Source of the DNA: Saprospiraceae bacterium
GTDB lineage: Bacteria; Bacteroidota; Bacteroidia; Chitinophagales; Saprospiraceae
DNA length: 59,332 nt
Reading direction: 5' to 3'
Assembly (NCBI GenBank): GCA_027488935.1
Contig: JAIYAP010000083.1
Span: 1 to 59,332 of the forward strand
Of this stretch, positions 1 to 8,345 are shown one piece after another. The position numbers and the translations under genes were made by a program. How positions within the stretch are numbered: the stretch's first letter is position 1; the number at the start of each line of letters is the position of its first letter. The notes under the pieces are model-generated. The model was not told where the DNA came from. It ran no database searches and was given only the letters and a program-made list of their open reading frames with translations.

Positions 1-1944
1 CAACCATTGATGTCCGTTGCTACAACGGTATAAGTATTGATGCCCGCTGTGGCGATATTCAATACTGCATCATTGTCTACCACAACCCCATTGCTATTCA
101 ACCACTGGTAAGTAACCGCATTCGTGGTGGTTACGGTGGCGATGATGTTGCTGATTATATCGCAAGTTATCAGAGAATCAGTGCTCACTTCCAAGCCAAT
201 CGTTGGCGTGTTCGAACGCTGAATCGTTACCGTGAAGATGCTGTCACAAATGCCGTTGTTGACCGTCAAAGTGTACGTCGTAGTTACACTTGGATTGGCT
301 AATACGGTAAATGGCGCATTTGCCAAATTCAAGGTCGCATTAGGCGTCCAGGTGTAAATGTAGTTGGCTGGACCTGCAACTTTAATTGTGTCCACACCAG
401 CGGCGCATAAATTGGAGCCGCCATTTAACACATTAATGCTCACATTTTCAATCGCATCTCCTTTGATAAATACGGGTTTAGATTCCGTGCAACCATTGAT
501 GTCCGTTGCTACAACGGTATAAGTATTGATGCCCGCTGTGGCGATATTCAATACTGCATCATTGTCTACCACCACTCCGTTGCTGTTGAACCATTGGTAC
601 GTTACCGCATTGGTAGTCGTAACAGATGCGATGATGTTGCTGATTGCATCGCAAGTTATCAGAGAATCGGTGCTTACTTCTAAGCCAATCGGAGAATCAG
701 TACGAACAATCGTTACCTTGAAAATGCTATCGCAAATGCCGTTGTTGACCGTTAAAGTGTACGTAGTGGTTACACTTGGGTTGGCTAATACGGTAAATGG
801 CGCATTCGCTAAGTTCAAGGTCGAAGCAGGTGTCCACGTGTACGTGTAGTTTGCTGGACCGGTTACTTTGATCGTGTCCACACCAGGAGCACATGCATTT
901 GCACCGCCGTTGAGTACGCTAATGCTCACATTTTCAATGGCATATCCGGTGATGGTTACGGTTTCTGAATCCGTGCAACCATTGATGTCGGTAGCAACAA
1001 CCGTGTACGTATTGGTACCCGCTGTCGCGATATTCAATACCGCATCCGCATCCACCACTACCCCGTTGCTATTAAACCACTGATACGTTACCGCATTGGT
1101 GGTCGTAACCGTGGCGATGATGTTGCTGATGGTATCACAAGTTTCCAAATTATTGGTGCTTACTTGCAAGCCAATCGGTGAATTAGTACGAACAATCGTT
1201 ACCTTGAAAATGCTATCGCAAATACCGTTGTTGACGGTTAAGGTGTATGTTGTTGTTACACTTGGGTTGGCTAACACGGTAAATGGCGCATTTGCCAAAT
1301 TCAGCGTCGAAGCAGGCGTCCACGTGTATATGTAGTTTGCTGGGCCCGTTACTTTAATCGTGTCCACACCCGGTGCGCATGCATTTGCGCCTCCATTTAA
1401 CACATTAATGCTTACATTTTCAATCGCGGAACCTTTGATGGTTACGTTTTCGGAATCCGTGCAACCATTGATATCCGTGGCTACTACAGTATAGGTGTTG
1501 ATACCCGCTGTGGCGATATTCAAAATTGCATCGTTGTCTACCACTACCCCGTTGTTGTTGAACCATTGGTAGGTAACCGCATTGGTGGTGGTTACGGATG
1601 CGATGATATTACTGATCGCATCGCAAGTTTCCAAATTATTGGTGCTTACTTGCAAGCCAATCGGTGTATTAGAACGCGCAACGATTACCTTGAAAATGCT
1701 GTCGCAAATGCCGTTGTTGACGGTTAAGGTGTACGTTGTCGTTACACTTGGGTTGGCAATTACCGTAAATGGCGCATTGGCCAAATTCAAGGTCGCAGCG
1801 GGTGTCCACGTGTAGGTGTAATTTGCTGGACCAGTTACTTTGATCGTTACCGGAAGTTGCGCACAAATATTTCCAGCCGCCTCCAATTGAATATTGACAT
1901 TGGAGATACCAAGGCCGGTCACGGAAACCTTCTTCGATGCAGAA
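1..1944 (-). repeat. Four ~486-bp tandem repeats within the adhesin gene
   Basis: The motif CAACCATTGATGTC or a close variant recurs at 1, 490, 976 and 1462, with a decayed copy at about 1945. Spacings are 489, 486, 486 and 483 bp, all multiples of three, giving units of 161-163 codons. The units at 1 and 490 are identical over about the first 70 bases, and every unit keeps long identical DNA stretches, so expansion or gene conversion is recent. The array continues past the left edge. Confidence 0.93.
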
Positions 1945-3878
1945 CAACCATTTTCATCCGTCGCAACAACAGTATATTTAATGGTACCACCTGCCGTTGA
2001 AACGTTGACATTCGCCCCGTTTCCAACCAGTGTCGTGCCATTAAACCATTGAATCGTAGCATTTGCAGCAGGATTAACAGTAGCACTTAAGGTAACAACG
2101 GGGCTACAAGTGACTACACTATCTGAAGCAACTTGTAAATTCAGCGGAACAGAACGCTTGATGACAACCGTATCTTTCCCCAAACATTGACCGGATTGCA
2201 CCGTTAATATATATTGTGTCGTCACATCCGGATCTGCCACCACCTCAAAAGGTGCATTGGTCAAATTAAGCCCTTGCACAGGCGTCCAGGTGTACGTGTA
2301 AATCGGATTGCCAATTACTTTGATGTTTACAGGCTTACCGTCACAAGTGAAACTTGGTGCCTGCACCAGCACATCAAAAGTAGGTGCACTTTCAATTTTA
2401 TAAGGCTTGGTTAAAGTAGCCGTACATCCTTTCTCGGAAGTAATGGTTAAGCTAACGGTCCCGGTTTGACCTTCCGGGAATTGCATATTCGGCGGATTTT
2501 TACCATTCAAAACAAAGGGCGTTCCTCCATCCGGAGTTACCGTCCAGACCCAGCTCACCAGCGGGCTTAACAGATCGGTAGATTGATCCAGGAATTGAAC
2601 GTTAATTTGATTGCTGGTACATTCAATCGTACTCAATTGGAATGCAACTATTGGGTTAGATTGTGCCGTAATATTGGCAGCACTTGTTGCAATACAACCT
2701 CTTGCATCGGTGGCAGTCACCGGATAGGTGCCTGCACCCAGGTTATTAATGCTGGGGCCGTTTGCAAAAAAAGCGTTGTTATAATTCCAGGTGTAGGAAT
2801 AAGGCGCAACACCCAGGGAAGCAAGCGCAGTGGCTGTTCCATTTTTATCCTGTCCACAAGCAATATCGGTATCCGTAACGGCTAATTTTACCTCATTTTT
2901 TACACCAATAACACCTGTAGCCGAACCAGTACAACCGGTAGCAGGATTGGTTACTGTCACCGAAACCTGGGTATTTGCCGCTAAACCTGTTATTTGAGGA
3001 GCATTCACATTGGGCTGAACATTCCAGCTATAATTATACGAGCCAAAAGGGGTAATAATCGCTGCAGCCGTACCATTGTTGATCCCAGTACATTCCGCTT
3101 TTGACAAGGCCAATTGCACGACTAATCCGCCCTGGCCCGCAATTTTTACGGTAAGTTCTTTTTCGCAACCATTTGCATCAAACACAGAAACCAGGTAAGC
3201 ACCGGGCGCTAAATTATTCTGTGTTGCACCGGTGGCGCCTTCCAGACTTTTCCAAACATAGGTATAAGGCGCTGTTCCTCCGGTAGCACTTAAAGTAGCA
3301 CTGCCATTGGAGCCGTTACAGGAGGGGCTGTTGATGGTGATGGTTACCAAAATGGGGCTAGGCTTTGCAACCAAACCAAAATCCGAACTGGTACAACCAT
3401 TTGCATCCGTAACCGTAACCGTGTAGGTGTCTTGTCCAAGATTTTGAATCGATTTGGTGGTTGCGCCTGTATTCCACAAGTAAGTGTAAGGCGGTTTTCC
3501 TCCCTGCGCAGATGCGACAGCGGTACCATTTTCCGGTCCAGTGTTACAAAGCAGATCCGTTGTTTTCACTTTGGCAACCAGCAATGCCGGTTGGCTCAGG
3601 GTCGTAGTGGCCGAAGCGGTAAGGCCCGTTGCCGTCGTTACCGTTACCGTGTAAATGCCAGCGGCAAGGTTGATGGCAGTTTGGGTAGTTTGGCTGTTGC
3701 TCCATTTGTAGGTAAAAGGAGTAGCACCGCCGGAAGCCTGTACCGTTGCGCTGCCATTGGCGGCACCGAAACAGCTTGGAGAAACAGCAGAGACAGACAA
3801 CGTCAATCCTTGTCCAAAACCCGTTTGGAATTGGAGCATCGTTATCAGAAAAATCGCCAGGTAAAGGCCGTATTTCAT
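1..3878 (-). CDS. SprB-type repeat adhesin, T9SS-linked (3' end off window)
   Basis: The reading frame starts at ATG 3878 with a signal peptide (MKYGLYLAIFLITML, then GFGQG) and stays open for 1292 codons to the left edge, so the C-terminus is missing. The first ~500 residues hold several SprB repeats, recognised by GG-xPYTYxW and YTVTVTDANGC motifs. A PKD-like stretch follows, and from about coordinate 1944 leftward come 162-residue tandem units, each made of two Ig-like halves (YTYTWTP and TYTVVATDINGC motifs). In flavobacteria such proteins are T9SS-exported cell-surface adhesins used for gliding; that role is inferred here. It is the last gene of an operon behind a PorP/SprF-like and an OmpA-like gene, 31 bp downstream of the latter. 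Only the repeat architecture is certain, since the sorting domain lies outside the window. Confidence 0.88.
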   Translation of the reverse strand, partial: MKYGLYLAIFLITMLQFQTGFGQGLTLSVSAVSPSCFGAANGSATVQASGGATPFTYKWSNSQTTQTAINLAAGIYTVTVTTATGLTASATTTLSQPALLVAKVKTTDLLCNTGPENGTAVASAQGGKPPYTYLWNTGATTKSIQNLGQDTYTVTVTDANGCTSSDFGLVAKPSPILVTITINSPSCNGSNGSATLSATGGTAPYTYVWKSLEGATGATQNNLAPGAYLVSVFDANGCEKELTVKIAGQGGLVVQLALSKAECTGINNGTAAAIITPFGSYNYSWNVQPNVNAPQITGLAANTQVSVTVTNPATGCTGSATGVIGVKNEVKLAVTDTDIACGQDKNGTATALASLGVAPYSYTWNYNNAFFANGPSINNLGAGTYPVTATDARGCIATSAANITAQSNPIVAFQLSTIECTSNQINVQFLDQSTDLLSPLVSWVWTVTPDGGTPFVLNGKNPPNMQFPEGQTGTVSLTITSEKGCTATLTKPYKIESAPTFDVLVQAPSFTCDGKPVNIKVIGNPIYTYTWTPVQGLNLTNAPFEVVADPDVTTQYILTVQSGQCLGKDTVVIKRSVPLNLQVASDSVVTCSPVVTLSATVNPAANATIQWFNGTTLVGNGANVNVSTAGGTIKYTVVATDENGCSASKKVSVTGLGISNVNIQLEAAGNICAQLPVTIKVTGPANYTYTWTPAATLNLANAPFTVIANPSVTTTYTLTVNNGICDSIFKVIVARSNTPIGLQVSTNNLETCDAISNIIASVTTTNAVTYQWFNNNGVVVDNDAILNIATAGINTYTVVATDINGCTDSENVTIKGSAIENVSINVLNGGANACAPGVDTIKVTGPANYIYTWTPASTLNLANAPFTVLANPSVTTTYTLTVNNGICDSIFKVTIVRTNSPIGLQVSTNNLETCDTISNIIATVTTTNAVTYQWFNSNGVVVDADAVLNIATAGTNTYTVVATDINGCTDSETVTITGYAIENVSISVLNGGANACAPGVDTIKVTGPANYTYTWTPASTLNLANAPFTVLANPSVTTTYTLTVNNGICDSIFKVTIVRTDSPIGLEVSTDSLITCDAISNIIASVTTTNAVTYQWFNSNGVVVDNDAVLNIATAGINTYTVVATDINGCTESKPVFIKGDAIENVSINVLNGGSNLCAAGVDTIKVAGPANYIYTWTPNATLNLANAPFTVLANPSVTTTYTLTVNNGICDSIFTVTIQRSNTPTIGLEVSTDSLITCDIISNIIATVTTTNAVTYQWLNSNGVVVDNDAVLNIATAGINTYTVVATDING

Positions 3879-3909
3879 ATAGAGCAATTTATGGAATGCT
3901 TATTTTAAT

Positions 3910-6798
3910 TTAGCGTGGGGTGGTACTCGGCACTTTTACCTCAACACCAATCGTTTGTCGTTTACCATTGGTTTTTACCCCAATAATTTCAAGACGACGC
4001 TGCCTGGAAGCATTTTGGTCGTAAACAGATCGTTTTTTATCCTTCACATTATCACTCACGTTTTTGGGCCAATCGGCTTCACCATTGGCTTCGCGCTTGA
4101 AAAACAATTGCTTATTTACAAATTTTTTGTAAATACCACCATCAAACAACTCAAAGTGATTAAAAACCGAAGAAACCCGTCGGTCAGTTAACGCCTGGTT
4201 ATAAGCAGCACTGCCCAACTTTGACGCATACCCCTTTAAGGTAATTTCGATGGTATCGCCTCTTGACATCATCTCATACAGCACCTCTGAAAAAGCCATC
4301 AAATGATCCCAACCTGCACGGACTTCCTTTTCAAAGAAATAATCGATCGAATCCTGACCATTTTTTAACTCCATGCCCGTAAGACCATCCGTGTACATTT
4401 TCATGAAGTCTTCCTTCCGACGGATATAATCTACATAAGTAGCACGGTACTCCCGTTGTGGACTTTTATCAAAATTCACTGAACTTGGAATTGCATTGTC
4501 AAAGTACAAGCGAATGGGCAAATAAGAATCGATTGTGATCGGGCGCAATTTCAATTCCCGTGTAATGGACTGAAATGCAACCGGGGGCAAATTCAAGGTT
4601 GTAAAATCTACAGAATCCCGGTTATAACCTTCTTTGGTGGCTGTAATTCGGTATCGATTATCATAAGTCACCATATGGCGATAATTCACCTTGGCGGGAC
4701 TTACAAACGTGTCTAAAATTTTACCCGTCGCCAAATCCGTCAAATAATAGTTCACCCCATAGAGGGTATCTCGGTTCAAAGCGTTGAGGGTGTGCGCATA
4801 AAACATTAATCCGCGCTCCAAATAAACCGTATCACGCAGGGTAGTATCTCGGAACAACCTTGTGGTCGAAATCATACTGGTTGAATCAGTGGTATACCCC
4901 TCTTTGGAAATGACTACTTTATAGTTTTTGTCAAATTCTAGTTTGTATGGGAAAAGGTTATCCTTGGGTGCGGCCGAAAGTTGAGGCGTAATCGTTTTAT
5001 TTAGCCCCGTTTGATCCATGCCAAAATCGTAAAACTTGGATTTACAATCGATCAATTTAGCCTTCGAATTCTTATCAAACACTGATACAATCAAATCAAC
5101 TTCACAGGGAGTCAAATACAATTTCAACACCTGCTCTTGTGGGCAATTTATTTTAGGTGTCTCAAAATAGACTGTATCGCTCCGGAAACGATCTTTTTCT
5201 GCAATAATGGCATATTTTTTATCCGGCGCTAAATTGAAACTACGATAAGCACCTGCTACATCGTATCGATCCGCTCGCACAATACTACCTGAAGCGGTGT
5301 ATTCCAACAGGCGCATGCGGGTATAAAACAAGGAGTCTCCGGTCTTTTTATTAAACGTTACTGCCATCAAACTCGGCTTCAACAAAGCAGCCTTATACAG
5401 ATCATAGCAACAAGCATCCTCTGAAGTATTCTCCGAACCGCGGCGGTTGGAAGCCATCAAAATGGTCGAACCACTCGCACTAACAGAAAAGAATACATCA
5501 TTGTAGCCTGTATTGATCGGCGTGTTATATTGCGCCGGACCCAATAAATGGTCTGGTTCTGTCCAATTGCTACCACCGATGCCTTTGCTGCGGTACACAT
5601 CCAATCCACCCATGGTTTGGCGGCCATCGGTACTAAAATACAAATACCCCGTTCCATTATGGTAAAAAGGCGTTACATCGTCCTCCGGGGTATTTAACGC
5701 TTTCAAATTGATGGCAGGCGTCAAACTATCGCCCAAAATTCTGCTATACCAAAGGTCTTTTTTACCAACCCCATTCGGCCGATCACTCATAAAATACAGG
5801 ATTTCTTCTTGCCCTGCACCGCGTCCGATGGCTGGTTCGGTAGTCGTATAATCGGGTATATTTACGTTGGCAGATAATTTTTCTGCAACGCCCCATTGCT
5901 TTGTCGCTTCATTAAGTTTTTTCCGATATACATCACAACGTATGTCAAAGGTGTTGACATACTTGCATTTACAGAAGTACATCCGGTCTTCCTTTTCATT
6001 GAAGGTAACAAAAGCAGTATGCACATCCGGTTCATTTATTTCACTCTCTACCAACGCATACTCGTCTGCGCAAAAATCCGTTTTGAGCAACTTGGTTAAA
6101 TGCCGTTTCGGGAAGTTCCGGTCCTTTTCATTTAAAAAGCGCTTGGAAGAAAAATACAAGGTATCACCTTTCAATATTGGCGCATATTCAGAATACATGG
6201 AATTGACATGCTTCATATCGATCGCCACATAGGCAGAATCATAAATCGGCGGCGTATCAATCAACATCAAGGGGGATTGCAGTAAAACATTAGGGTTTAC
6301 CACATTGCCGATCGCCCAATCGCAATTATCCATAAAAGTTTGGACAGAATCGATCTTTCCTGCACTCACCGTTTTTTCGGTTGCGAGATACGCTTGATAA
6401 CTGTTTTTAGCATCGGCATAATGGCCCAATCGGTACTGAACATTAGCCAGTAACAAGCGCGGATTTTCTTTTTTGGGCAAATTTAAATTGGCATCTAACA
6501 GATGCTGATATGCTTTCGCGGCTTGTTGAAACAAGGAGTTTTCGGTTGCAGCCTCGGCAAATCCATACCATGCCGCCACATTGGTGCTATCATTTTTTAT
6601 AACCAACCCATAACGATGCATGGCATTGTAATAATCGCCGTTTTTCAACGCTTTATCCGCGCCCTCTTGCAAAGACTTTACGGAGTTTGCGCGGTTCGGA
6701 TCGCGGGAAATCTGTTCAGAAAATCCGCCTTGGCCCCAAATCATGTTTGCAAAAAGCAAACAAAGGGAAATTAAAAGTATCGACTTTGATGTTGACAT
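3910..6798 (-). CDS. OmpA-family protein with TPR, PD40 propeller and CRD (PorE-like)
   Basis: 962 residues from ATG 6798; an upstream in-frame TTG at 6855 would spoil the signal peptide (MSTSKSILLISLCLLFANMIWG). Domain order: TPR region (about residues 40-140), PD40/WD40-like beta-propeller (about 200-490, with GDTLYFSS and LYFSTDG strands), carboxypeptidase-regulatory-like folds (about 510-770), and an OmpA C-terminal peptidoglycan-binding domain (about 785-950) with GYASKLGSAAYNQALTDRR and SRQRRLEI. The same four-part layout occurs in PorE-type proteins that tie the T9SS to peptidoglycan. It is much longer than classical PorE (about 680 residues) and contains an insertion within the OmpA domain. 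It lies between the PorP/SprF-like gene and the adhesin, so I infer a periplasmic anchor for this adhesin rather than the core T9SS subunit. Confidence 0.85.
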   Translation of the reverse strand: MSTSKSILLISLCLLFANMIWGQGGFSEQISRDPNRANSVKSLQEGADKALKNGDYYNAMHRYGLVIKNDSTNVAAWYGFAEAATENSLFQQAAKAYQHLLDANLNLPKKENPRLLLANVQYRLGHYADAKNSYQAYLATEKTVSAGKIDSVQTFMDNCDWAIGNVVNPNVLLQSPLMLIDTPPIYDSAYVAIDMKHVNSMYSEYAPILKGDTLYFSSKRFLNEKDRNFPKRHLTKLLKTDFCADEYALVESEINEPDVHTAFVTFNEKEDRMYFCKCKYVNTFDIRCDVYRKKLNEATKQWGVAEKLSANVNIPDYTTTEPAIGRGAGQEEILYFMSDRPNGVGKKDLWYSRILGDSLTPAINLKALNTPEDDVTPFYHNGTGYLYFSTDGRQTMGGLDVYRSKGIGGSNWTEPDHLLGPAQYNTPINTGYNDVFFSVSASGSTILMASNRRGSENTSEDACCYDLYKAALLKPSLMAVTFNKKTGDSLFYTRMRLLEYTASGSIVRADRYDVAGAYRSFNLAPDKKYAIIAEKDRFRSDTVYFETPKINCPQEQVLKLYLTPCEVDLIVSVFDKNSKAKLIDCKSKFYDFGMDQTGLNKTITPQLSAAPKDNLFPYKLEFDKNYKVVISKEGYTTDSTSMISTTRLFRDTTLRDTVYLERGLMFYAHTLNALNRDTLYGVNYYLTDLATGKILDTFVSPAKVNYRHMVTYDNRYRITATKEGYNRDSVDFTTLNLPPVAFQSITRELKLRPITIDSYLPIRLYFDNAIPSSVNFDKSPQREYRATYVDYIRRKEDFMKMYTDGLTGMELKNGQDSIDYFFEKEVRAGWDHLMAFSEVLYEMMSRGDTIEITLKGYASKLGSAAYNQALTDRRVSSVFNHFELFDGGIYKKFVNKQLFFKREANGEADWPKNVSDNVKDKKRSVYDQNASRQRRLEIIGVKTNGKRQTIGVEVKVPSTTPR

Positions 6799-6873
6799 AA
6801 GATTCGAATCAGGTACGTTTGATGAGCATCTGGGACCTAAGAGAAAGGCAAGCAAGGATTAAAAATAGGAAAA

Positions 6874-7995
6874 CTAGATAATCGGGCAAGACTTGAACTT
6901 GGGCAATTGTTTTACGGTATAGAACCGGTAAATGATGGCCAATTCTGGTCCGCCTCGACCACGCGTAATCACCTTACTAGCAGGTGGTTCGGTATTCAAC
7001 AAACTACTTTTGGGCAACCAGTTCACGTCATACGTCAACCCTACCGTAATTGTTTTCCATAAAAACTCAATATGCGGCACGATGGCATCGCTGTAGTAAT
7101 GCCGTCTATTGATCCCAACTTGCATGGCGAGTTCTTTGTATTCCTTTTGTACCAGGTGAAAACGCGCACTCACTCCGTAAACCAACTCCCGTGCGCCACC
7201 TTGTTTTTGCCACATCATACTGCCGATCAAATCAAAATTATTTTGCAATTGCACCAAACCTAACACGTAAAAGGTAGACTTGCTGCGCAAACGCGTGGTG
7301 CCCGGATTGCTCAGGCTGGAGGACCAAAAATCGTGGTTAGGTCGATTGATGTGTTGCATACCAACACCCAAATCAAGCCGGTCGCGTCGCTTGGTCGACT
7401 GCATCCGGTAATTCACTCCCGCGCCGAGATCAAAATATTTCAGGTTGGTATTGGCAAGCAGCTGATCCTCAAACGGATTATTGCTCGAACTGTACATGCG
7501 ATTGACCCACTGCTCATCAAAAGTGATATCCTTGGTATCAAATTTCCGTTGCCCAAACGCAGGCATCACGCCTACCGTTAAGTAGTTGGCCTTCCCAACG
7601 GGCAGGGTCAATGCGATCGGAATACCTACTAAAGTTGATTTCAAATGCAGGGTGCCTTGATCGTCCTGGTTGATCAATAAGCCACCCGTCAGAAAGCGAC
7701 TATATACCCCTTTGTTTAAATAAAGTTTCCCCTCGATACTACCTGAGTATGTAGTATAGGGAACGGGCACAGAACGCCATTGTTTGCGGTAGTTAAACAC
7801 CGCACGCCCATCTCCACCAAAGACACCGGCCAAACCAGCACTTAAGTTGAGGGGCGAATTCTGAAACTGGGTGTAGTGTATATCCTGTGCCTTAACCTGT
7901 CCTGCCAAGCAAAGCATAGAGATATAAATAATTGCACGCAATTGTAATAAATTGTTCACAAGCGCCTTGTTTAGTATTTGGAATGTGTTGTTCAC
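6874..7995 (-). CDS. PorP/SprF family type IX secretion outer-membrane protein
   Basis: 373 residues, predicted outer-membrane beta-barrel. The mature N-terminus after the signal (AIIYISMLCLAGQVKAQ) reads DIHYTQFQNSPLNLSAGLAG, the family's characteristic opening, followed by FNYRKQWRSVP. SprF-type proteins help deliver a partner SprB-type adhesin to the surface. No in-frame ATG precedes the signal peptide: an in-frame TAA lies upstream, and the first candidate is GTG at 7995 with another GTG at 7959, so the exact start is uncertain. It is the first gene of the minus-strand operon; the OmpA-like gene begins 75 bp downstream. In flavobacteria the order is usually sprB then sprF, so this arrangement is inverted. 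Confidence 0.85.
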   Translation of the reverse strand: MNNTFQILNKALVNNLLQLRAIIYISMLCLAGQVKAQDIHYTQFQNSPLNLSAGLAGVFGGDGRAVFNYRKQWRSVPVPYTTYSGSIEGKLYLNKGVYSRFLTGGLLINQDDQGTLHLKSTLVGIPIALTLPVGKANYLTVGVMPAFGQRKFDTKDITFDEQWVNRMYSSSNNPFEDQLLANTNLKYFDLGAGVNYRMQSTKRRDRLDLGVGMQHINRPNHDFWSSSLSNPGTTRLRSKSTFYVLGLVQLQNNFDLIGSMMWQKQGGARELVYGVSARFHLVQKEYKELAMQVGINRRHYYSDAIVPHIEFLWKTITVGLTYDVNWLPKSSLLNTEPPASKVITRGRGGPELAIIYRFYTVKQLPKFKSCPII

Positions 7996-8345
7996 GCTGG
8001 ATAGGCTTTCCCAATCCGTAGATTACCAAGGAATTACATTTTTCAAGTCAGGTACAGCAAAGAACGTACCAAGGATTGAAGCCCGACGTGCTTTGATAAT
8101 TTACAGTACCCAAAATGGGCTACACTACGAAGATGGGAAATTATTATGCGTCGAAACAGCGTGTTTGAGGAGGACGCGCAAGGATTAGGCCAATCATGAG
8201 CCTGGGTAGGGAAACTGCCGTAAAATTACAGGAATTATATTGTTTTCAAAAAATAAATAAAAGATTACTTTAATCTTATCGTCAAGATTAAAGTAATCCT
8301 AGCCTTTTACTTCCGTTTACCAACGATGCTGGCAAATTTGATATT
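7996..8345. other. Intergenic region upstream of the PorP-like gene
   Basis: 350 bp without a convincing gene. It contains the terminator of the cytochrome c assembly gene (8263-8298) and presumably the promoter of the PorP/SprF-like operon, for which I see no clear TAnnTTTG match. Confidence 0.5.
8263..8298 (-). terminator. Rho-independent terminator of the CcmF/CcsA-like gene
   Basis: Perfect 15-bp inverted repeat (GATTACTTTAATCTT at 8263-8277 and its complement at 8284-8298) with a 6-nt loop. On the minus strand it is followed by a T-rich tract, 48 bp after the stop codon. Confidence 0.82.

Noticed and set aside
1669-1947. 92-codon minus-strand open frame within the repeat region
   Set aside because: It is out of frame with the adhesin coding frame, which is fully open and shows clear repeats and secretion features.
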